A stretch of DNA of 64,000 bases from Sulfurisphaera javensis (GTDB lineage Archaea; Thermoproteota; Thermoprotei_A; Sulfolobales; Sulfolobaceae), in the NCBI RefSeq assembly GCF_041154675.1, contig NZ_AP031322.1, positions 1,735,812 to 1,799,811 of the forward strand, written 5' to 3'. The notes beneath the pieces are model-generated. The model ran no database searches and was not told where the DNA came from. It was given only the letters and a program-made list of their open reading frames with translations. Position 1 is the first letter of the stretch, and each line of letters starts with the position of its first letter. A program made the translations under genes and the position numbers. This document shows, one piece after another, positions 9,016 to 17,283 of the stretch.

Positions 9016-10002
9016 TCATAAACCAACATAGGGTATACTTCTACCAAAACCTACCATATTAGTAACTATTGCAAGAATTATTAGAGAAATTATTACTCCA
9101 AACATTATATAATCATATTTTGTTATAGGTGGTTCTTTATACAAAGTCCTACTTTGATATGCCCTAAATGCTCTTGTATCAGCTGATATTGCTAAACTCT
9201 TAGCTCCCCTAAATAGATAAACCATAGTTGGAACAATTGCCATAATTCCACCATATATTAAATAAAAAGTTCTTATCACTCTAGGTTTTCCATAACCTAA
9301 TCCCCTTAACATTTGCATTTTTATTGAAGTATCCAAAAGTTCAAAAATCTTAGGAATAGTCTTAAAACCGACCATTAGAGAGAAAGTTATTGCTAAAGGC
9401 ACTTTAATTTTAGTAAATGATCTGAATAAGTCAGACACAGAAGTAGTTACTACAAGGAGGAGAGCAGCAACTAAAGTTGCAGTTACTCTAAAGGCGGTTT
9501 GTACACCATATATTAAAGCTTGTAAAGTTAAATCTGGTACATAACCCATTGCTGAGAAGTAACTTGGCCAAACCCATACAACTATTGGTTGCTGATTTGG
9601 GAAAACTTGTTGAAGAATATAAGGAGGAGTATAAGGAGCTATAGCCCATGTTGAGCCTACTAATGAGGAAATTGTTAACATCACTACATAACCAAACTTC
9701 TTTAAACCGTTATTGAGAGTCAAATAGAGAGGAAGGATTGTTAAAGTAAGTAAAGCTCCTATCCACCAAATAGTTACTGAAGCCACTATCATTACTACGA
9801 TTCCAAAAGCTATTTTCGTTATTGGGTTTACCTTATAAAGAAATGTTGTTCCCTTTTCATACTTAGTAAGCTCTACAAACCCTTTTAAGCCAATAAGCCA
9901 GAAAATCAGTAAAACCGGTAACGCTACTCCAAATAAGACTAAATACCAACTAATAATATTTTGGAGTAAAGGATTTTCATATAAAGAAGTTAATAGAGCC
10001 AT
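9016..10002 (-). CDS. ecfT: ECF transporter transmembrane component (EcfT/CbiQ family)
   Basis: 328 residues with several membrane helices and the two cytoplasmic coupling motifs of EcfT: KMQMLRGLGYGKPR (residues about 228-241) and ISADTRAFRAYQSRT (about 272-286), each with the Ala/Gly-Arg core that docks on the ATPases. It is the third gene of the transporter operon and overlaps the ATPase gene by 26 bp; TTGGTGAG just before its ATG is a good ribosome-binding site. Together with the double ATPase and the S component it makes a complete importer. Substrate comes from the S component and context, where a TenA-family gene points to a thiamine precursor. Confidence 0.88.
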   Translation of the reverse strand: MALLTSLYENPLLQNIISWYLVLFGVALPVLLIFWLIGLKGFVELTKYEKGTTFLYKVNPITKIAFGIVVMIVASVTIWWIGALLTLTILPLYLTLNNGLKKFGYVVMLTISSLVGSTWAIAPYTPPYILQQVFPNQQPIVVWVWPSYFSAMGYVPDLTLQALIYGVQTAFRVTATLVAALLLVVTTSVSDLFRSFTKIKVPLAITFSLMVGFKTIPKIFELLDTSIKMQMLRGLGYGKPRVIRTFYLIYGGIMAIVPTMVYLFRGAKSLAISADTRAFRAYQSRTLYKEPPITKYDYIMFGVIISLIILAIVTNMVGFGRSIPYVGL

Positions 10003-11542
10003 ATTTACTCACCAAGTACTCTGTTGGAGGATGAATACCTAAATCTTCCCTTACAAATATTTCTTCAGGTTTACCTTCAGCTATTATCTTTCCTTCATTC
10101 ATAACTAAAACCTTGTCACAGAATTTATCTACAAAACGAGAATCATGAGTAACTATAAGAAAAGTGAAACCTTTATCTCTTAGGTTTTGAACTTCTTTTC
10201 CTAACATGTATCTATGATACCAATCTTGACCGCTAGTTGGTTCATCCATTAATATTATATCAGCACCAGATGCAATAACTGAAGCCATAGCTACTCTCCT
10301 CCTTTGACCCATAGAAAGCAAAAGTGGATCTTCTTTCCTTATTTCGTATAAGGAAAACATTTTTAGTATTTCCTCTAATCTCTCTTTAGAGTACATCTTT
10401 CTACTTTTCATTGGGAAAGATACTTCATCCTCAACAGTTCTTTTAACTAACATTACGTCAAAGTTTTGAGGCAAATATGCAATATACATTCCTCTATCCA
10501 TGATACTAGCTTTTGACAAGTCCTTACCCTTAACAACCAGTTTAGCCTCATTGCCTAACTTTCTATCATCTAATATACCCATTATTGCCTTTAATAATGT
10601 TGATTTTCCAGCTCCGTTATTTCCCATAAGAGCAACAATTTCCCCTTTCTTAAGTTTAATTTCAGAATCAACTAGAACTTTTCCACTTCTCTTAACCCAA
10701 ACTTTAACCTTAGCATAAAGAATTTCTTCTTCTCCTTCTTTTCTAGCTGGAGGAGAGTACTTATAATTATCCAAAGAACCATATTTCTTCATATAAAGAT
10801 AGTACTCTGGGATTTCAACTCCGGCTTCACTTAAGATATCAGATTTTTCAACTAATTCATCTTTCAGAACATCAAAAACTATCTTGCCTTTATCAACTAA
10901 AATCACTCTATCTATAAAAGGTAAAACTCTTTCTAATTTATGTTCAACTATAATTAATGTCCTTCTCTCCTGTCTGAAAAACTTTATTAAATTAAATATT
11001 TGGGCTGTTCCCTTAGGATCAATATTTGATGTTGGCTCATCTAAAATTAAAGCCTTAGGTTCCATTGCTAAGACAGAAGCAATAATAGTTCTCTGTATTT
11101 CGCCACCAGAAAGAGTTAGCGTATCTCTATCAAGCAAATGATAAACCCCAGCAATTTTTGCAGAATTTTCAACTCTTTTTCTTATTTCCTCCTTAGGAAG
11201 CATTAAATTCTCAGGTCCAAAAGCGATCTCATCTTCAACAGAATAATTAAATGATTGCATCTCCGGGTCTTGCAATACTGTGCCTATATATTTGGAAAGT
11301 TCAAAAATAGGAGTTTTCCTAGGATCTTTACCAAAAACACTTATCTCTCCTTTAACATCAGCCAAAATCATATTTGGGATTACTCCATTAAGAACATTAA
11401 CTAAAGTTGATTTTCCAGAACCCGACTTACCAACAATAAGTATTGATTCTCCTTCCTCAATTATTAATTCATCAACAGTTAATGATGGATTTAGCCTACC
11501 TTGATAGGTTACTTTTAAGTCCTTAACTTCAATACTACCCAT
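9977..11542 (-). CDS. ECF transporter energising protein with two fused ABC ATPase domains
   Basis: 521 residues: two ABC domains in one chain. Domain 1 has Walker A GKSGSGKST, signature LSGGEIQRT and Walker B ALILDEPTSNIDP with the switch IVEHKLER. Domain 2 has GNNGAGKST, Q-loop YLPQNFD, LSMGQRRRVAMA, ILMDEPTSGQD and IVTHDSRF. Bacterial ECF systems often use separate A and A' subunits; the fused form is like YkoD of the thiamine-linked YkoEDC system. AAGGTGTAATAA precedes the ATG, a usable SD. The S component lies 10 bp upstream. Confidence 0.9.
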   Translation of the reverse strand: MGSIEVKDLKVTYQGRLNPSLTVDELIIEEGESILIVGKSGSGKSTLVNVLNGVIPNMILADVKGEISVFGKDPRKTPIFELSKYIGTVLQDPEMQSFNYSVEDEIAFGPENLMLPKEEIRKRVENSAKIAGVYHLLDRDTLTLSGGEIQRTIIASVLAMEPKALILDEPTSNIDPKGTAQIFNLIKFFRQERRTLIIVEHKLERVLPFIDRVILVDKGKIVFDVLKDELVEKSDILSEAGVEIPEYYLYMKKYGSLDNYKYSPPARKEGEEEILYAKVKVWVKRSGKVLVDSEIKLKKGEIVALMGNNGAGKSTLLKAIMGILDDRKLGNEAKLVVKGKDLSKASIMDRGMYIAYLPQNFDVMLVKRTVEDEVSFPMKSRKMYSKERLEEILKMFSLYEIRKEDPLLLSMGQRRRVAMASVIASGADIILMDEPTSGQDWYHRYMLGKEVQNLRDKGFTFLIVTHDSRFVDKFCDKVLVMNEGKIIAEGKPEEIFVREDLGIHPPTEYLVSKYGSINFFI

Positions 11543-11552
11543 TTATTACACC

Positions 11553-12302
11553 TTAATGCCCTACAGCCTTCACAATTCTTAAAGCTAGTATACTAGCAAT
11601 TATTCCAAACACAACATCTCCCGGAATAAATGCTTCAAGATGAAATGTAATTTTTGCCCAGTTTGGTGCATAAGCGTAAATAAATGGTCCTATAAAGCCA
11701 TCGTAAAATATTGGATCTGGAATTGCCCACAAAAATCCTAAAATTCCTCCTTCAACTACAGCAAGAACTGTAGTTAACATAGTAGCTCTTTGTATATTAT
11801 CACCATTTCCTTTAGGAACGTATCCTATTCCAAATAATTTACCTCCAGTTATAGCAATCATTATATCTACAAAAAGACCGTAAGTCAATGATTCATATAT
11901 GAAAAACATTGGTTCTCCTCCAAAACCATAATGGAATATATCACTAAGAAGATCAAAGATAAATAATGTTAGCATTCCGCTTCCAACTTTTCTCACTAGT
12001 GCCGCTACAATAAATACTATTACCATTCTGCCCCAAAATCCAACACCTATAAACGGTGTACTTGGTAAGAATCTACCTATAAATGAACCAATGTAAAATT
12101 CCCAGACTACAGCAAATGCAGCACCTATTCCAATGTAGACTAAATCTAAAGTGGTAAATGCTTTTAGTCCTCCACTTTTCTTTCCATAATAAAAGGCAAA
12201 GAGTAATGCTAAAGCAAAGTAAATAACTACTATTTCCCAAGGTATTTCTCCTGGTTCATTAACTGCCCCAGTAATTCCATTAAATCCCATCTTTAACCAC
12301 AC
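11553..12302 (-). CDS. ECF transporter substrate-binding (S) component, probable thiamine-precursor specificity
   Basis: 249 residues, about six membrane helices, first gene of the ECF operon. Hydrophobic stretches include LDLVYIGIGAAFAVVWEFYI, a typical S-component opening helix, and a loop FHYGFGGEPMFFIYE that could line the binding site. It is not CbiM (no MHIPDGFL start) or BioY by motif. The order S - fused ATPase - T copies YkoEDC, and a TenA-family gene lies about 1.1 kb away, so uptake of hydroxymethylpyrimidine or another thiamine breakdown product is the best guess. The family is clear from the operon; the substrate is inferred. Confidence 0.7.
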   Translation of the reverse strand: MWLKMGFNGITGAVNEPGEIPWEIVVIYFALALLFAFYYGKKSGGLKAFTTLDLVYIGIGAAFAVVWEFYIGSFIGRFLPSTPFIGVGFWGRMVIVFIVAALVRKVGSGMLTLFIFDLLSDIFHYGFGGEPMFFIYESLTYGLFVDIMIAITGGKLFGIGYVPKGNGDNIQRATMLTTVLAVVEGGILGFLWAIPDPIFYDGFIGPFIYAYAPNWAKITFHLEAFIPGDVVFGIIASILALRIVKAVGH

Positions 12303-12600
12303 GTTATTTTAATTTATCCATTATATAATAATTTCGTATATACTCTATATACATTGTTAAATTCAACATAGATCTAAATAAACTATATATAACTATATAT
12401 GTTGTTCTGTATGAAGAGATTTTAACAAAATTTATCATTATAAATATTATACAAATTGTAGTTTTAAAATACTTTTACCCATTAGGGAGATTTATACTTT
12501 TAAAAATGTAGAATAGTATAATATTTATATTGTTTATATTTAAAATTATAATTATCAAGCGGAGAAAGAAATTTAAGTAAGCAATGAAAGATAAGAAAAT
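12303..12600. promoter_or_regulatory. Divergent control region between ECF operon and HTH gene
   Basis: 298 bp with no gene. It contains a cluster of TATATA-type words: GTATATACTCTATATAC near 12334-12350 and a tandem ACTATATATA-ACTATATAT near 12381-12400, with CAACAT (12364) and ATGTTG (12399) as an inverted pair around them. Such symmetric repeats between a regulator and its divergent neighbour are likely operators or overlapping promoters. Nothing here resembles a TPP riboswitch. Confidence 0.35.
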
Positions 12601-13056
12601 ATGGATAAAATAGATATACCAAAAGAGCTCAAACCTCTAAGCTTCGTATACGACTTAAATGAAAGAGAGCTTGAAATTTTTCTTTACTTAGCTAAATCAA
12701 AGAAGGAACTAAACGCTGATGAAATATCAGAAGCATTAGACATAAGTAGATCTTGCATAATGGGATATATTAAAAAATTAGAAAATAAAGGGTTATTACT
12801 AAAGAAGAGAGACGTAAGAATTACTAGAAGAGGTAAACCACAATACGTATATTTCGTAGATAATAAAAAAGTAAAAGAAAAAATCCTTGAAGATATTATA
12901 GAGTTAACTTATGAATTAAGGAAATCACTAGCGAATTATATAGATCTTAAAGATCGAATAGCAATGGCTTGGCCTAGTAAAAATAATAATGAAAACGGTA
13001 ACTTACCTAAAAGAACTAAAAGTACAACTGCTGTAGAACAAAATAATGAAGCATAA
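12601..13056 (+). CDS. Winged-helix transcription regulator (TrmB/Lrs14-like)
   Basis: 151 residues. Residues about 17-75 form a winged helix: LNERELEIFLYLAKSKKELNADEISEALD then a recognition helix SRSCIMGYIKKLENKGLL and a basic wing KRDVRITRRGKPQYVYF. A helix that may pair two subunits follows (KVKEKILEDIIELTYELRKS). The last 30 residues are polar and low in complexity (KNNNENGN, TKSTTAVEQNNEA) and overlap a membrane-protein gene on the other strand by 121 bp. The gene is divergent from the ECF transporter and convergent with the TenA operon, so control of thiamine-precursor uptake is a fair inference. Confidence 0.7.
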   Translation: MDKIDIPKELKPLSFVYDLNERELEIFLYLAKSKKELNADEISEALDISRSCIMGYIKKLENKGLLLKKRDVRITRRGKPQYVYFVDNKKVKEKILEDIIELTYELRKSLANYIDLKDRIAMAWPSKNNNENGNLPKRTKSTTAVEQNNEA

Positions 13057-13421
13057 TTTAATCTCTTCACACGATAATCACTGTATATCCAATAATATTC
13101 AAAACTTAAACCTATTAAACCTGCAATTAAAATCAAATAACCTACTAAAAAGAGAGGATAAAACACATAAGATAGTACTATTAAAGGAGAACCAATAATT
13201 ATAAGAAAAGATGATAAATAACCAACTTTATGGCCAGCACTAAGTCTTAGAAATCCTTGTCTGAAACTAATTCCAGCTAAAACAGTAAGAAGCATTGAAA
13301 CAACTAACAAGACGTTTATATAACTAGATAAGCCAAAAAGCACAGCAAAGGCAAATAGGAATAAAGCCCCCCTGCTAATATATTTAAAGCCTACATTATA
13401 AACTCCCTTTTTCCTCGACAT
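12936..13421 (-). CDS. Small polytopic membrane protein, function unknown
   Basis: 161 residues with about five membrane helices (ALFLFAFAVLFGLSSYINVL, LLVVSMLLTVLAGISF, VGYLSSFLIIIGSPLIVLSY, FLVGYLILIAGLIGLSF, STAVVLLVLLGKLPFSLLFL) and a short basic end. No motif I recognise; it is reminiscent of small archaeal DUF973-type proteins but this is weak. Its start overlaps the TenA-family gene by 26 bp, so both share a transcript. The final 40 codons lie opposite the 3' end of the HTH gene. Confidence 0.55.
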   Translation of the reverse strand: MSRKKGVYNVGFKYISRGALFLFAFAVLFGLSSYINVLLVVSMLLTVLAGISFRQGFLRLSAGHKVGYLSSFLIIIGSPLIVLSYVFYPLFLVGYLILIAGLIGLSFEYYWIYSDYRVKRLNYASLFCSTAVVLLVLLGKLPFSLLFLLGQAIAIRSLRSI

Positions 13422-13974
13422 TTTTCAAACCCTCCCAGAATTGTAACTCATAATATTGAATCATTTTTGCTATTTGAAAATATCTACTATTATCATACCT
13501 TTTCATTATCTCCTCAGCCTTATTTTCATCCACACTTACATTAGCAAATAACTCCAAAAATCTTACATCATATTTTCCCTTAAATCTGTCAGCTAACCTT
13601 TTACAATTATAAGCCCAAATTGGCAAATTGACAACTAAAGCTAAAACTTGCTCACCTGGATTTGCATAGTTTGCTAGCCATGAAAGATAATGAGTATAAG
13701 ACACAACTAAAGGGATAGGCTCTCTTTTCTTCTCTGCTACTTCCCTCAAGATCTTTAACCCCTCATAATCGCCTTGCATTGCATTAATAAAAAAGTCCAA
13801 TTCATCTTGTTCTTTTGCTCTTGAAACCATAATTGCTAAGGATCTTAAATCATGATTAACTATATACCACTGTTGATCGTAAAATAACTTAAGAGTTTCA
13901 ACAGAATTGAAGAGTTGATGAGAGTAAATAAGCGAATTAACATCTGATATTTCCTTTCTTATCTCGTTTAACAT
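13396..13974 (-). CDS. tenA: TenA/THI-4 family protein (TenA_E-like), thiamine salvage
   Basis: 192 residues, all-helical, matching the TenA/PqqC haem-oxygenase-like fold: WYIVNHDLRSLAIMVSRAKE, a YTHYLSWLANYA helix, LPIWAYNCKRLADRF, and a C-terminal YYELQFWEGL. In classical TenA the LPC-W-Y site holds the nucleophilic cysteine; here the position is isoleucine (LPIW), while the closing Glu before FW is kept, as in the TenA_E group. TenA enzymes free hydroxymethylpyrimidine from thiamine breakdown products. The nearby ECF importer with YkoEDC layout supports this role. The first gene of a two-gene operon, divergent from the Csx1-like gene. Confidence 0.7.
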   Translation of the reverse strand: MLNEIRKEISDVNSLIYSHQLFNSVETLKLFYDQQWYIVNHDLRSLAIMVSRAKEQDELDFFINAMQGDYEGLKILREVAEKKREPIPLVVSYTHYLSWLANYANPGEQVLALVVNLPIWAYNCKRLADRFKGKYDVRFLELFANVSVDENKAEEIMKRYDNSRYFQIAKMIQYYELQFWEGLKNVEEKGSL

Positions 13975-14067
13975 AATTTATTATACTCTTTCTATTTTTA
14001 AAAATTTTATTAAGCAAAATCACATAATGAGTTCAAATATTTTTACCCCCGACTCTGAAATGTACTT

Positions 14068-15324
14068 ATGAAAGTTCTGATAGTCACATTTTGGGACCAT
14101 ATAAATTTTGCTAATAGTAAATTTACTGTCTTTGATGAAAAAGGAGAGATAACATCAGTTACCTATGAAGGAATTAATGAAACTTTTGCTGAAGCTGACT
14201 TTTTAAAAGAAAACAAAGTGGATGTAAAAATTTCAGCATTTTTACCTACAACGCTTTCATACATTTTAAACGATCCTCCTCCAGATTATACTCAATTAGT
14301 AAGTGTTCTGGAAAGTGAAGTCAAAAATACTGTGCCTAAAGTCGATTACATACATATTCTTCCATCTGAAGGAGAGTTCAAAAATCATTTTCACAAAGAG
14401 AGACTAGGTAATTTTCACTTTTTCTTTTACAATAAACTTTATGAAGATTTAGTAAAAGAAACTCCTGATGTAATACTTTTAGACTTAAGTAGAGCTTTCT
14501 CTTATTTTCAAGCTTATGCTACATCAGCTACTCAGTTAGCAGTAGAAAATTATGTAATAACTACTAACAAAAGAGATACATTACTAATTGAATTCACTAA
14601 CGTAAATAATATTCTCACTCCTCTTTTCATTAAAGATTTTAAGAAAATAGACTTTTATAATTATTTAACTAAAAATATTAAATTATCTACAGCGAAAGGC
14701 TTTAGCACGCAAGGTAAATCAGAATTATATGGTATTGGAAAATCTCTAGAATTAGGTTTTCCATTAGCGTTATTTTACCTTCTTAAGAACGTAGAGAAAC
14801 TTATTTCACCAGAAGAATTCGAAAAAATGATTTTGAACTCAATCAAAGTTAACAAAAGTGAGAAATACGAAGTTATTGCTGATTTTGAGGCTCACGTTAC
14901 GGCTCCTTATTATTTCATTGGATATCACTTTGTAAATCAATATAGAAAATTAGCAGAAGAAGAAGTTACAATAGATCTTTTAGAGAAATTTTACGAATTA
15001 TTTAATGAGCCACAAAGGAATCTGATTTCTAGAGAAATCCAGATACTTAAAGACCTCAGCAAAATACCTAAAGAAGAGGGAGAGTATTTACTTGATTATT
15101 TAATAAAGTTAGGAAACACTAGGCTCATAGATTGGCTAAAAGGTGAGATAAATGAAGAAGAAAGAGAAGAATGTGAAATAAATGAGAAAGAAATGTATTC
15201 ACATGCTGGTTTAGGTAGGAAATTTACTAAAATAGAAGTAAAAGAGGGAAAGATTGTTGTTAAATATACTGAAAGCTGTTTAGATGAAATACTTAGTTGG
15301 GTAAAAAATATCGGAAAAGAATAA
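14068..15324 (+). CDS. Orphan CARF-HEPN protein, Csx1-like, with degenerate motifs
   Basis: 418 residues. The first 170 read like a CARF domain of Csx1/Cas_DxTHG proteins: a start MKVLIVTFW, a strand-loop VDYIHILPSEGEFKNHFH, a segment DVILLDLSRAFSYFQAYA where Csx1 has DxTHG, and a strand YVITTNKRDTLLIEF. The C-terminus ends with YSHAGLGRKFTKIEVKEG, very like the R-x4-H-AG(L/F) end of the Csx1 HEPN ribonuclease, but Arg at -5 from the His is Lys (KEMYSH). Csx1 proteins are non-specific RNases switched on by cyclic oligoadenylate. No CRISPR array or cas gene is in the window. It could be an inactive or re-purposed relative. A TATA-like ATATTTTTA lies about 26 bp upstream. Confidence 0.55.
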   Translation: MKVLIVTFWDHINFANSKFTVFDEKGEITSVTYEGINETFAEADFLKENKVDVKISAFLPTTLSYILNDPPPDYTQLVSVLESEVKNTVPKVDYIHILPSEGEFKNHFHKERLGNFHFFFYNKLYEDLVKETPDVILLDLSRAFSYFQAYATSATQLAVENYVITTNKRDTLLIEFTNVNNILTPLFIKDFKKIDFYNYLTKNIKLSTAKGFSTQGKSELYGIGKSLELGFPLALFYLLKNVEKLISPEEFEKMILNSIKVNKSEKYEVIADFEAHVTAPYYFIGYHFVNQYRKLAEEEVTIDLLEKFYELFNEPQRNLISREIQILKDLSKIPKEEGEYLLDYLIKLGNTRLIDWLKGEINEEEREECEINEKEMYSHAGLGRKFTKIEVKEGKIVVKYTESCLDEILSWVKNIGKE

Positions 15325-15410
15325 CTTTTTCTGAATATAATTTTATATTATAAACACTACAATTTTATAACTTTGTGCTCGAAAAATCAATTACTAAACC
15401 CTTCCAGTAG

Positions 15411-15576
15411 TTAGGCTAAAGCCTTAACAACTTCTTCAGCAACTTTATCTAAAGCTTGAATAGCACCACCCTTGTTTATATATTCTTCACATCCCTTTCA
15501 GCTAACTCAATTCTCTTGAAATAGCAGAGAGTAACAGTTCCCCAACGTCAATAACCTTTTTAATCAGCTCTTCCAT
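15411..15576 (-). pseudogene. Remnant of a PaREP1-family gene
   Basis: On the minus strand an ATG at 15576 opens MEELIKKVIDVGELLLSAIS. After two small frameshifts it continues EYINKGGAIQALDKVAEEVV and KALA and stop. The pattern EYxxKGxxxQAxxKxxxAxEExVKALA is that of the PaREP1 family, small helical proteins spread through crenarchaeal genomes. It lies just before the MntA-HepT pair and is not translatable as one protein. Confidence 0.5.
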
Positions 15577-15603
15577 ATAAAGATAAACTAATAATCTACC
15601 TTG

Positions 15604-16014
15604 ATGATTTTATTTGTGTTTAAACTTTCAGAAGTTTACGACAAATTAAAGAAGTTTAATTGGAGTGATTATAACATTTATTATGCAGTTTTATTTGGTT
15701 CTCTCGCTAAGAAAGGCGAAGGGAATGATATTGATATCGCAGTTGAATTTAAAAATACAGACCTTGAAGCTTACACAAACCTCTTTATCTCTCTAACTGA
15801 TTATTTACAGACAGAAAAAGTAGATTTAGTAATGGTTACTGACGATACAAGTTGTTATTTAGTTCATGAAATATTTAATGACTCTCTAATCCTCTATTTA
15901 GAGAATTACGATAGAATACATAGAAAGGCTTCAATTTGTGAGGATTTCCTTATTGACGCTAGAAAACTAAATTTAATAGATAATGCTGGAAAAGTCCTAC
16001 TAAGAAAATGGTAG
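15604..16014 (+). CDS. mntA: MntA-type nucleotidyltransferase antitoxin
   Basis: 136 residues from the ATG at 15604 (a TTG at 15601 would add one). The core YAVLFGSLAKKGEGNDIDIAVEF has the GS-x10-D-x-D signature of minimal nucleotidyltransferases, and VDLVMVTDD gives the third acidic position. In MntA-HepT systems this enzyme adds AMP units to a tyrosine of the HEPN toxin and so silences it. The toxin gene follows at once with a 7-bp overlap, which marks a cotranslated pair. Confidence 0.85.
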   Translation: MILFVFKLSEVYDKLKKFNWSDYNIYYAVLFGSLAKKGEGNDIDIAVEFKNTDLEAYTNLFISLTDYLQTEKVDLVMVTDDTSCYLVHEIFNDSLILYLENYDRIHRKASICEDFLIDARKLNLIDNAGKVLLRKW

Positions 16015-16424
16015 TTCTTGATAAACTTCTTTTAATCATTGAGGACATTGTTCAAAAGTTAGATGAATTAGTAAATGAAGGATATGATATAAACGATTGG
16101 AGAGACCAAATGGCAATTCTTCATGCCCTTCAAGTTGAAGCACAAGCAATGATCGACTTATGTGAGAGATTATTATCTAATATGGGAGAAACAAGTGAGG
16201 GATATAAGGATTCCATTAAGAAATTAAGAGAAAAGGGAATCTTAACGAGCGAAGAAGAAAAATTTTTGTTAAGTGTAATTGGATTTAGAAATATTGTAGT
16301 ACATGAATATGCTGAGATAAACTTTGATTTCGTAGAAAAGATACTTTCAAGGAAGGACTATAAGAAGATTCTTGAAATAGCTATGAAAATTAAGGAGAGA
16401 GCTAAAGAATATTGGGATCCTTAA
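16008..16424 (+). CDS. hepT: HepT-type HEPN toxin (DUF86)
   Basis: 138 residues, helical. Residues about 105-112 read RNIVVHEY, the exact R-x4-H-x-Y motif of HepT: Arg and His form the RNase centre and the Tyr is the site that MntA modifies. The end (KILEIAMKIKERAKEYW) is typical. It overlaps the antitoxin gene by 7 bp. All key residues are present in both partners, so this pair looks functional. Confidence 0.87.
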   Translation: MVVLDKLLLIIEDIVQKLDELVNEGYDINDWRDQMAILHALQVEAQAMIDLCERLLSNMGETSEGYKDSIKKLREKGILTSEEEKFLLSVIGFRNIVVHEYAEINFDFVEKILSRKDYKKILEIAMKIKERAKEYWDP

Positions 16425-17283
16425 CATTAAGCTAAAGTGAGCTCATTAATTAACTTTCTAATTTCTCGTAGAAGATTTTTCATATCTTTCTCTCTTTATA
16501 ACATTCTTAACATATTTAATTAATCTTAACTGGCTGGTAACATTAAAGTTTTTTATGATCTACCTTGATTACAATAGGGAAAACAAATTATGAAAATTGA
16601 AAAGATAATTGTTTATTTAATATTCATTATAGTTTACCCAGCTTCATCATATTTATCAATCTATTTCTCTTAAGTATATTGAATCTGTACCAATTGTGAC
16701 CAGGGGATATCCTCACAGCAATATTTCAAATAGACAAAGTATTAATGAAAAATATGTATCTAAAATAATGGAAAGTAACCATCAATTCAGCTATTTTTTA
16801 TTTATATATAAGTTTCTGAAATAAAACATTTTTACTAATAACACTAGAAATTTTTATTCACGTTAATTTAGCTACCTTACTTAGTGACTTTTTAGGCTAA
16901 CAAGAAAGAATTACGCATATTAGCAAGAAATTTAATAATATTAATCTGAACAGTTTATAGTTAAATAAAATTTTATCCATAGAACTTATTCTTTAATTGA
17001 CTAATTAATTAGTTGTGCTAAGCCGACTTAAAGCTTTAGTTAGAAATTATTAAAAATAGAAAGCTATAGTAAAACCTGTAAAATCCTTATATATATTATC
17101 TTAGTTCGAAGTTTAATATAACGATATAACAATTCGAAATTACATTAGTTCATTGTTAGCTCTGAAAGCCCTAATTATATTTAGACCTTAATCTGCAATT
17201 TATCCTTATAAGAGTAGATTATTAAAGCTCCTATCGAGATAAACCAATAAAAAGGGACATAGATTTAAAAAGGAAATAAAGAG
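16425..17283. other. Long AT-rich gap with weak coding scraps
   Basis: Nearly 860 bp with no sound gene. A 27-codon piece at 16590-16673 (MKIEKIIVYLIFIIVYPASS...) looks like a signal peptide and is followed in another frame, up to 16824, by KYIESVPIVTRGYPHSNISN..., so a small exported protein may have decayed here. On the minus strand 16430-16484 encodes MKNLLREIRKLINELTLA. None is strong enough to call. Confidence 0.3.

Noticed and set aside
10500-11504. Three plus-strand open frames inside the double ATPase gene
   Set aside because: Antisense shadows of the two ABC domains; no promoter or family match.
12303-12600. TPP riboswitch before the ECF operon
   Set aside because: None of the conserved TPP motifs (CUGAGA, ACCUGA, GGGA) was found; the gap is almost all A/T.
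14068-15600. CRISPR array near the Csx1-like gene
   Set aside because: No evenly spaced repeats were seen on either side or anywhere in the window.
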